Program-made: the position numbers and the translations under genes
Part shown: piece by piece, positions 48,631 through 55,296 of the stretch
How the letters are laid out: the number at the start of each line of letters is the position of its first letter
Numbering within the stretch: position 1 is the first letter of the stretch
The notes under the pieces: generated by a model
The model's input: the letters and a program-made list of their open reading frames with translations, nothing else
Told to the model about the DNA's origin: nothing
The model's database searches: none
Source: Acinetobacter tandoii DSM 14970 = CIP 107469
GTDB taxonomy: Bacteria > Pseudomonadota > Gammaproteobacteria > Pseudomonadales > Moraxellaceae
Length of the DNA: 64,000 bases
NCBI RefSeq assembly: GCF_000400735.1
Contig: NZ_KE007371.1
Coordinates: 146,702-210,701 of the forward strand
Reading direction: 5' to 3'

Positions 48631-50292
48631 TTAACCACCAATCTTTTTGTATTTGGTACGTTTTTGTACCGCATCTTCACCTAAACGAGCTAAGCGGTAT
48701 GCTTCATACTCAGCATAGTTACCTTCATAGAACTCAGGCTGTTCATTTTCAAATGACAAAATGTGCGTTGCAATACGGTCAAGGAACCAACGGTCATGCG
48801 ATACCACCATTACCGTACCCGGGAACACAAGAATTGCATCCTCAAGCGCACGTAAAGTTTCGATATCCAAATCGTTCGATGGTTCATCTAGTAAGATTAC
48901 GTTAGCACCCATTTGCAGGATTTTCGCCAGTTGTAAACGGTTACGCTCACCACCCGACAATTCACCTACACGTTTTTGCTGATCTTGGCCTTTAAAGTTA
49001 AAACGACCAATATAAGCACGTGATGCAATTTCGTATTCGCCAATTCTTAAGATATCCAAACCGCCAGAAACTTCTTCCCAAACAGTTTTGTTGTTATCCA
49101 AAGTATCACGGATCTGACCTACATAAGCGACTTTAACCGATTCACCTAAAGTCACAGTACCCGTATCAGGCTGCTGTTCGCCTGTCATCATACGGAATAG
49201 TGTGGTTTTACCTGCACCGTTTGGACCCACAATACCCACAATTGCAGTTGGCGGTACAGTAAAGCTTAAGTTTTCGTACAACAAACGACCATCAAATGAT
49301 TTGCTGATGCCTTCTACTTCAACCACTTTATTACCTAGGCGTGGACCAGGTGGAATATAGATTTCTGAAGTTTCGTTACGTTGTTGGAACTCACGCGAGT
49401 TAAGTTCTTCAAAGCGCTCCATACGTGCTTTGTTTTTCTTTTGCTGACCTTTGGCATTTGAACGAACCCATTCAAGTTCTTTTTTCAATGCTTTCGCAAA
49501 AGATTCTTCTTGTTTCTGTTCTTGCTCTAGACGCGCATTCTTTTGCTCTAACCATGCAGAATAGTTGCCTTGATATGGAATACCCATTCCACGGTCAAGT
49601 TCAAGAATCCATTCAGCGACGTTGTCCAAGAAGTAACGGTCATGCGTAATCGCCACAATCGTACCTGGGAAGTCTTTCAAGAAACGTTCTAACCAAGATA
49701 CTGACTCTGCATCCAAATGGTTCGTCGGTTCGTCGAGAAGCAACATGTCTGGCTTAGATAAAAGCAAACGACATAGTGCAACACGACGACGCTCACCACC
49801 TGAAAGCAATGTTACATCTGCATCCCAAGCTGGAAGGTTCAAGGCTGCTGCTGCTTGATCCATTTGGTTGCTGAGGTTGTGCGCATCCCATGAATGGATA
49901 ATGGCTTCTAATTTTTCTTGCTCTTTTGCAAGCTTATCGAAGTCTGCATCTTCAGCTGCATATTCAGCAAATACTTCATCCAAACGCGCCAAGGCATCCA
50001 ATGGTTCACGTAAACCATCTTCAACGTTGCCACGTACATCTTTATTTGGATCGAGCGGTGGTTCTTGCTCTAAATAACCGATTTTGATACCCGGTTGAGC
50101 ACGCGCTTCACCAGAGAAATCTTTGTCTACGCCCGCCATAATACGAAGCAAGGTCGATTTACCTGCACCGTTTAAACCAAGTACACCAATTTTTGCACCT
50201 GGGAAAAATGACAAAGAGATGTCTTTTAAGATTTCGCGCTTAGGCGGAACCATTTTAGACACTCGGTTCATCGTATAAATATATTGGGCCAC
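48631..50292 (-). CDS. ettA: Energy-dependent translational throttle ABC-F protein EttA
   Basis: 553 residues from a GTG at 50292 (AQYIYTMNRV follows), preceded by GAGGAG; longer readings start in non-conserved sequence. Two ABC domains: Walker A GLNGAGKST and GPNGAGKTT, signatures LSGGERRRVAL and LSGGERNRLQL, Walker B MLLLDEPTNHLDAES and VILLDEPSNDLDIET. There are no membrane segments. The arm between the halves (PAWDAD and nearby) fits EttA, which binds the ribosomal E site and gates elongation by ATP/ADP ratio. Confidence 0.95.
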   Translation of the reverse strand: MAQYIYTMNRVSKMVPPKREILKDISLSFFPGAKIGVLGLNGAGKSTLLRIMAGVDKDFSGEARAQPGIKIGYLEQEPPLDPNKDVRGNVEDGLREPLDALARLDEVFAEYAAEDADFDKLAKEQEKLEAIIHSWDAHNLSNQMDQAAAALNLPAWDADVTLLSGGERRRVALCRLLLSKPDMLLLDEPTNHLDAESVSWLERFLKDFPGTIVAITHDRYFLDNVAEWILELDRGMGIPYQGNYSAWLEQKNARLEQEQKQEESFAKALKKELEWVRSNAKGQQKKNKARMERFEELNSREFQQRNETSEIYIPPGPRLGNKVVEVEGISKSFDGRLLYENLSFTVPPTAIVGIVGPNGAGKTTLFRMMTGEQQPDTGTVTLGESVKVAYVGQIRDTLDNNKTVWEEVSGGLDILRIGEYEIASRAYIGRFNFKGQDQQKRVGELSGGERNRLQLAKILQMGANVILLDEPSNDLDIETLRALEDAILVFPGTVMVVSHDRWFLDRIATHILSFENEQPEFYEGNYAEYEAYRLARLGEDAVQKRTKYKKIGG

Positions 50293-50576
50293 GTAGGACT
50301 CCTCAATAGAAAAACCAAAAAATCGCCAGAAGCGAAAAATATTTGCGGGCATTATACGATGAATACGTTGAAAAAATAAGGCATCAAACCGATCTTCAAT
50401 GCAATGTTACAACTTTGATCACGCTGATTTTTTAAACACTGCCTTTATCCCACTCTGCTATAGATAAACAACGACTTAAAGCTCATCTTTATGAATTTTT
50501 TAGATAAATATTCATTATTTTCACGCTTTCCATCATATTCATTAATGATAGACTGTGCAAAATTTAACTCACATAG

Positions 50577-51863
50577 ATGAAGTTCATGACCTATAAAGAC
50601 GAAACTTTAGCCATTCATGCAGGTTATAGCCCTGAAGCCACTACTAAAGCTGTGGCCGTACCCATTTATCAAACGACTTCTTATGCCTTTGATAATACAC
50701 AACATGGTGCAGATTTATTTGACCTTAAAGTCCAAGGCAATATTTACACCCGAATTATGAATCCAACCACGGCAGTGCTGGAACAGCGTTTGGCCGCACT
50801 CGAAGGTGGTATTGGTGCATTGGCGTTAGCTTCTGGCATGGCTGCCATTACCTATGCGATACAAACCATTACCGAAGCGGGGGACAATATCGCCTCAGTT
50901 TCTACCCTCTATGGCGGTACTTATAACCTGTTTGCGCATACCTTGCCGAAACAAGGCATCGAAGTCCGTTTCTTTGATTATCAAAACCCAGAAGCTTTAC
51001 GCGGTTTAATTGATGAAAAAACCAAACTGGTCTTTGTTGAATCGATTGGTAATCCACTGGGCAATATTATTGACCTAGAAGCCATTGCCAACATCGCACA
51101 TGAATATGGTGTGCCTGTTGTTGTCGATAATACCGTTGCAACTCCTGCACTGCTAAAACCATTTGAATATGGGGCAGATATTGTGATTCATTCACTCACC
51201 AAATATATTGGCGGGCATGGCAACTCGATTGGCGGTGCAATTGTCGACAGTGGCAAGTTCCCTTGGGGTAAATATCCTGAACGCTTTAAAGTGCTGAATA
51301 CGCCAGATCCAAGTTATCACGGCGTGAACTATGTCGAAGCTTTAGGTGAAGCCGCTTATATCGCTCGTGCGCGTGTGGTACCACTACGCAATACAGGTGC
51401 CGCCATCAGTCCACTCAGTGTGTTTTTGATTCTACAAGGCTTAGAAACGCTGAACCTACGTATGGAACGTCATACCTACAATGCACAGAAAGTGGCAGAA
51501 TATTTGCAGAATCATCCAAAAGTGAAATGGGTCAACTATGCAGGCTTGAAAGATCATCCTCAACACGGCTTGGCGCAAAAATATGTCAAAGGTCAGCCCT
51601 CTGCGATTTTATCCTTTGGGGTACAAGATGGCCGTGAAGGTGGGACGCGTTTTATTGATGCACTACAACTCTTCACACGCTTAGTCAATATTGGTGATGC
51701 CAAAAGCTTAGCCTGCCATCCTGCAACGACCACACATCGTCAACTCAATGAAGATGAACTAAAAGCGGCAGGTGTCAGTCTCGATATGGTTCGTTTATCT
51801 GTTGGGATTGAGCATATTGATGATCTACTTGCCGATCTAGAACAAGCATTGGCAAAAGTCTAA
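50577..51863 (+). CDS. metY: O-acetylhomoserine sulfhydrylase (PLP enzyme)
   Basis: 428 residues of the Cys/Met metabolism PLP family, longer than cystathionine gamma-synthase and of MetY type. Motifs: VPIYQTTSYAFDNTQHGADL, YTRIMNPT, LASGMAAI, and the PLP lysine (about 209) in HSLTKYIGGHG. It makes homocysteine from O-acetylhomoserine and sulfide in methionine synthesis. The ATG at 50577 and one nine bases later are both possible; neither has a strong Shine-Dalgarno. Confidence 0.94.
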   Translation: MKFMTYKDETLAIHAGYSPEATTKAVAVPIYQTTSYAFDNTQHGADLFDLKVQGNIYTRIMNPTTAVLEQRLAALEGGIGALALASGMAAITYAIQTITEAGDNIASVSTLYGGTYNLFAHTLPKQGIEVRFFDYQNPEALRGLIDEKTKLVFVESIGNPLGNIIDLEAIANIAHEYGVPVVVDNTVATPALLKPFEYGADIVIHSLTKYIGGHGNSIGGAIVDSGKFPWGKYPERFKVLNTPDPSYHGVNYVEALGEAAYIARARVVPLRNTGAAISPLSVFLILQGLETLNLRMERHTYNAQKVAEYLQNHPKVKWVNYAGLKDHPQHGLAQKYVKGQPSAILSFGVQDGREGGTRFIDALQLFTRLVNIGDAKSLACHPATTTHRQLNEDELKAAGVSLDMVRLSVGIEHIDDLLADLEQALAKV

Positions 51864-51870
51864 ATAACCG

Positions 51871-51900
51871 ATCAAGACCTCAAAAGAGGTCTTGATTTTT
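51871..51900 (+). terminator. Intrinsic terminator of metY
   Basis: ATCAAGACCTC, an AAAA loop, GAGGTCTTGAT, then T-run. Confidence 0.93.
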
Positions 51901-52072
51901 CAGCATTATCTCTTGGAATTTAAATAAAATCGTGCTAAAAACTAACAAAACATAACTTCACAATAGAGCAATTACTCTAATTTTATTTGTAAATTCAAAG
52001 ACTTATTTATAGCTTTTTTTAGTATATTCGCTATCATTATGCGTGTGAGTTTTAGTCAACTCATGGAATAAT

Positions 52073-52130
52073 GTGAACTAAGTTCTCCAATAAAATAAAG
52101 ACAATTTAGGATTTAAGTGAACTAAATTCT
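52073..52130. repeat. Two direct repeats upstream of acr1
   Basis: GTGAACTAAGTTCT (52073-52086) and GTGAACTAAATTCT (52117-52130), one mismatch, 44 bases apart. The first contains the palindrome GAACTAAGTTC. They could be operators for a repressor of acr1; no regulator gene lies beside them. Confidence 0.45.
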
Positions 52131-52147
52131 AATCAGGGAAACACAGC

Positions 52148-53035
52148 GTGAAAGCAAAATTAGAGAAACAATTTCGGGACCGTATTCACGGTAAAATCGT
52201 CCTTATTACTGGCGCATCTAGTGGCATTGGTTTAACCACAGCACATCGTCTTGCCGATGCAGGCGCACATGTGCTATTGGTTTCGCGAACCAAAGAAACC
52301 CTAGATGAAGTCAAAGCAGAAATTGAAGCCAAAGGCGGTAAAGCCTCAGTCTTCCCATGTGATTTAAATGACATGGAAGCAATTGATGCGGTCTCTAAAG
52401 ATATCTTAGCGTCTGTCGATCATATTGATATTTTGATTAACAACGCAGGTCGTTCTATTCGTCGTGCAGTGCACGAATCACTCGACCGTTTCCATGATTT
52501 TGAACGCACCATGCAATTGAATTATTTCGGTGCAGTCCGTTTGGTGCTGAATTTATTACCGCACATGATGGAGCGCAAAGGCGGTCAGATCATTAATATC
52601 AGCTCGATTGGTGTATTGGCCAATGCGACTCGCTTCTCGGCTTATGTCGCTTCTAAAGCAGCACTAGACGCATTTAGCCGCTGTCTGTCTGCAGAAGCAC
52701 ATGCACATAAAATTGCCATTACCTCAATTTATATGCCATTGGTTCGCACGCCGATGATTGCACCAACCAAAATTTATAAATATGTGCCTACGCTGTCTCC
52801 TGAACAAGCCGCTGACCTAATTGCTTATGCAATTGTGAAGCGTCCAAAGAAAATTGCCACAAATCTTGGTCGTTTAGCATCCATTACTTATGCCGTCGCA
52901 CCAGACATCAACAACATGTTTATGTCGATTGGCTACAACCTGTTCCCAAGCTCTTCTGCTTCTGTGGGCAAACAAGAACGCCTCAATTGGGTACAAAAAG
53001 CGTATGCTCGCCTGTTCCCAGGTGAACATTGGTAA
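52148..53035 (+). CDS. acr1: Fatty acyl-CoA reductase Acr1 (short-chain dehydrogenase)
   Basis: 295 residues from a GTG at 52148 with AGGGAA upstream. SDR motifs: TGASSGIG near 23, NNAGRS near 98, SSIG, and Tyr166/Lys170 in SAYVASK. From memory the sequence tracks Acinetobacter Acr1 closely (RAVHESLDRFHDFERTMQLN; TRFSAYVASKAALDAFSRCL; closing ARLFPGEHW). Acr1 reduces long-chain acyl-CoA to fatty aldehyde with NADPH for wax ester storage. It is a single gene with a terminator. Confidence 0.9.
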   Translation: MKAKLEKQFRDRIHGKIVLITGASSGIGLTTAHRLADAGAHVLLVSRTKETLDEVKAEIEAKGGKASVFPCDLNDMEAIDAVSKDILASVDHIDILINNAGRSIRRAVHESLDRFHDFERTMQLNYFGAVRLVLNLLPHMMERKGGQIINISSIGVLANATRFSAYVASKAALDAFSRCLSAEAHAHKIAITSIYMPLVRTPMIAPTKIYKYVPTLSPEQAADLIAYAIVKRPKKIATNLGRLASITYAVAPDINNMFMSIGYNLFPSSSASVGKQERLNWVQKAYARLFPGEHW

Positions 53036-53053
53036 GCCCTTGCAATACGAACG

Positions 53054-53079
53054 AGCCAGTCTATAGACTGGCTTTTTTA
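53054..53079 (+). terminator. Intrinsic terminator of acr1
   Basis: GCCAGTC, TATA, GACTGGC, TTTTTT. Confidence 0.93.
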
Positions 53080-53119
53080 TGCTATTAACATTCTTAACTT
53101 TTTTAATTTTAGATTTTAA

Positions 53120-53227
53120 AGAAGCATCTCTCAGGTTTCTACAGTAGAGAAAATAACGCGCAAGCTGGGTCATTTGGGCATTATGCTGATCTTATGTGGC
53201 TTGATTGTGCCAATCGTTAATTCGTAA
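53120..53227 (+). pseudogene. Possible remnant of a membrane-protein gene
   Basis: An open stretch of 35 codons, after an in-frame TAA at 53117, ends in TAA at 53225. It lacks a usable start in its first half. Its reading includes TVEKITRKLGHLGIM and a hydrophobic end LILCGLIVPIVNS, which looks like the C-terminus of a membrane protein. It lies between the acr1 terminator and the islet. It may be chance; no family was recognised. Confidence 0.2.
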
Positions 53228-53232
53228 AAAAT

Positions 53233-53266
53233 CAAATAAAAAACCTCCCGATTGGGAGGTTTTTTT
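53233..53266 (-). terminator. Terminator and left copy of the islet-flanking repeat
   Basis: Begins CAAATAAAAAACCTCCC, a four-base loop, then GGGAGGTTTTTT. On the minus strand it terminates the gene that ends at 53265; the stop codon overlaps the terminator's flanking A/T run. The same sequence, except for the loop and the 3' end, recurs at 55251-55282. Confidence 0.9.
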
Positions 53267-54470
53267 ATGAAATTTCTTTATTTCTTCTCATTTGAATAAT
53301 CTTATTATCATCATCTACATATTGGATATTATTAACCTTTCTACTAGTATAGTCTTTTAAACTGACCACTGCCCCAAATTCTTCAGACATATATCCTTTC
53401 GGTAAACCAAATAAGATTTCAATATCTTGATCTATCATCGCCAAATCTTGTTTTAATTGTGACTTTTTAAAAATATTCTCGGATATTAAAAGCTTTGCCA
53501 TTTTACTCAGTAATGTAGGTTTTTCTGGCTGAATTACATCATCTAGTGGCTCACCCATTCGCCATTTACGATAGCTATAGTTTCGCCACAAGCGTGTAGA
53601 TAAATCATCAGGAATTATATCAAGACTTACGCCACGCATAATTAATGCACCAACTGAAACTTTCCATTTTCTTTTCAGCATAAGTAAAGAGTCTAAAGTC
53701 GGGCTATGTAAATCAAAGGCAATGCCATCAGCAGGACATAGGAAACACGAAGCAAAGTGATGTGCTTCTTTCTCTATTTCCTTATATCGGAGTTTGTAAT
53801 CTTCTGCGGTCAAATTCGCATGCAAAATTAAATGTGCAAGTTCATGAGCTAAATCAAACCTATTTCGGCATGCACTCGCCTTGTCACTCGAAATCAAAAT
53901 ATATGGACGGCCCAAAATCCATTTAGATACACCATCCATAGAGGTTGCACCTAAATCCTCGCGAATAATAATCACACCAACATTTTCTAATAGCGTAATT
54001 AAATTAGAAATTGGTGTATTACCCAATCCCCATATTTCACGATATTCGGTTGCAATTTTTTCAATTTCACTAGGTGTAAGTAAAAAAGATTCTTCTCTAC
54101 TTAATATTTTGGGAAAGAAAACATTAGGTAAATTCACCCAATTCTCTAAGTAAGCAGATGCTTCAAATGTAATTTCAAGATGGGCTTCTGCTTTTCTTTG
54201 CAAAAGCTGAGTAGCTGTAGCATTAGATCTAAAGAAAGATACTTGGCTTCCTGTATCTAGATCTTTCTTCAAGAACCAACTTTCAGGAAAATTTAAAACA
54301 GTACTCATTTGAGTAAGAGCATAAGCTTCTGGTAACTGCTGCCCCTTAATCCATTTTGAAACTGTTCCTGAACTATATCCAATTAACTCGCTTAAAGATG
54401 TTTGTGTCATACATCTCGCATACAGAGCTTGGGTCAAGCGTTTACCGTTAAATTGCATGACTCCACGCAT
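53265..54470 (-). CDS. XRE helix-turn-helix protein fused to an ImmA/IrrE zinc peptidase
   Basis: 401 residues from an ATG with AGGAG six bases upstream. An XRE/Cro-type HTH occupies about 10-60 (TQTSLSELIGYSSGTVSKWI). A linker of about 90 residues leads to an ImmA/IrrE (M78) domain at about 150-270 with the zinc motif HELAH (His209, Glu210, His213) and a later Glu in EKEAHHFAS, the probable third ligand. An uncharacterised C-terminus of about 110 residues follows. Proteins of this build regulate mobile elements or act as antitoxin/sensor in defence-type gene pairs, for example RosmerTA as I recall it. The 225-residue gene lies 26 bases upstream on the same strand, so the two form an operon. 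Confidence 0.85.
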   Translation of the reverse strand: MRGVMQFNGKRLTQALYARCMTQTSLSELIGYSSGTVSKWIKGQQLPEAYALTQMSTVLNFPESWFLKKDLDTGSQVSFFRSNATATQLLQRKAEAHLEITFEASAYLENWVNLPNVFFPKILSREESFLLTPSEIEKIATEYREIWGLGNTPISNLITLLENVGVIIIREDLGATSMDGVSKWILGRPYILISSDKASACRNRFDLAHELAHLILHANLTAEDYKLRYKEIEKEAHHFASCFLCPADGIAFDLHSPTLDSLLMLKRKWKVSVGALIMRGVSLDIIPDDLSTRLWRNYSYRKWRMGEPLDDVIQPEKPTLLSKMAKLLISENIFKKSQLKQDLAMIDQDIEILFGLPKGYMSEEFGAVVSLKDYTSRKVNNIQYVDDDNKIIQMRRNKEIS

Positions 54471-54496
54471 TACAAACTCCTAATATAAGAATAGGC

Positions 54497-55174
54497 TTAT
54501 AACATACCTTTCTTAATTTCAGCTCTTAAAGTAACTATTGCTTCCTTTTCATCCAATCTAGGTTCAATAGTACTATTTTGAAGCTCGTTATAAACATCTA
54601 ATAGATCCTTCAAATAGAATCTATACATACTAAAACCATCAGCATTTGGTATATTAAATACTAATTCTGACCGTTTTTTTGAGTTCTGTTTCAACCCAAT
54701 CGTCACATAAAAACGTTCATCATCAAGGGTGATTTTTTGAATAGTCTCTTCAAACTCAAATTCACCTTGTTGCAAGCCCAATTCAGCATTCGAACTAGCT
54801 AATTTTTTCTGATATTCCGTTCTCTTTTGAGACACTTGTGGATTATTAGAAAAAGCTAGCAAAAAATTATTCGTTTTTGCCAAAAGGTATTCTCCACCTT
54901 CATGACCATTAGTAGTTCTAGACTCACATGTAATGCCATGTTTATTACAGACTTTATCTAATGAATCACTTCCATCAAAATACTTTAGATAACCTAAAGC
55001 TCTCTGCCTCAAAAGTTTACGCTTATACTTAGAACAAAATTCTGATGAATTTTCATACTCTCTAAAAATAGTTTCATCCAAATCTATAAGAAATTTATCA
55101 GAAAAGTCGCGAACGAAAAATTCTTGAAAGAGTTTTCGATTTCTCTTTTGTAACTCTGACGGGGTTTTAGCCAC
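54497..55174 (-). CDS. Protein of unknown function paired with the XRE-ImmA/IrrE gene
   Basis: 225 residues starting at GTG 55174, with AAGGA ten bases before it. Hydrophilic, charged, with no membrane segment or signal peptide. It begins with a helical, Lys/Glu-rich region (KTPSELQKRNRKLFQEFFVR) and has a central stretch with EGGEYLLAKTNNFLLAFSNNP that may be a beta domain. A GLKQNSKKRSELVFNIPNADG part and a helical end follow. I recognise no family. Its position first in a two-gene unit with a peptidase-regulator, in an AT-rich insertion, suggests a toxin or effector role; this is inference only. Confidence 0.75.
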   Translation of the reverse strand: MAKTPSELQKRNRKLFQEFFVRDFSDKFLIDLDETIFREYENSSEFCSKYKRKLLRQRALGYLKYFDGSDSLDKVCNKHGITCESRTTNGHEGGEYLLAKTNNFLLAFSNNPQVSQKRTEYQKKLASSNAELGLQQGEFEFEETIQKITLDDERFYVTIGLKQNSKKRSELVFNIPNADGFSMYRFYLKDLLDVYNELQNSTIEPRLDEKEAIVTLRAEIKKGML

Positions 55175-55188
55175 TCTAGTATATCCTT

Positions 55189-55240
55189 AATGGAATTTTT
55201 ATTAAATTGGAAAATATCATATTTTTTCTTCGAATGGAAT
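55189..55240 (-). promoter_or_regulatory. Iterated TGGAA boxes upstream of the islet operon
   Basis: AATGGAAT (55189-55196), ATTGGAA (55206-55212) and AATGGAAT (55233-55240) on the plus strand precede the GTG start at 55174. Such iterated sites are what an autoregulating XRE protein would bind. The surrounding sequence is very AT-rich and includes the promoter. Confidence 0.4.
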
Positions 55241-55250
55241 ATTTTTTAGA

Positions 55251-55282
55251 CAAATAAAAAACCTCCCAAGCGGGAGGTTTTT
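55251..55282 (-). terminator. Terminator of tex and right copy of the islet-flanking repeat
   Basis: CAAATAAAAAACCTCCC, AAGC loop, GGGAGGTTTTT. It lies 14 bases after the tex stop on the minus strand and is the native terminator of that gene. The first 17 bases are identical to the copy at 53233. Confidence 0.92.
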
Positions 55283-55296
55283 CCTTAGGTTAAGGC

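Noticed and set aside
50293..50576. Search for a methionine or SAM riboswitch before metY
   Set aside because: No conserved riboswitch core or terminator-antiterminator pair was recognised in this AT-rich gap.
53233..55282. Flanking hairpins as transposon terminal repeats
   Set aside because: Each hairpin is a self-complementary terminator in the same orientation and no transposase is present; direct duplication of a terminator fits better.
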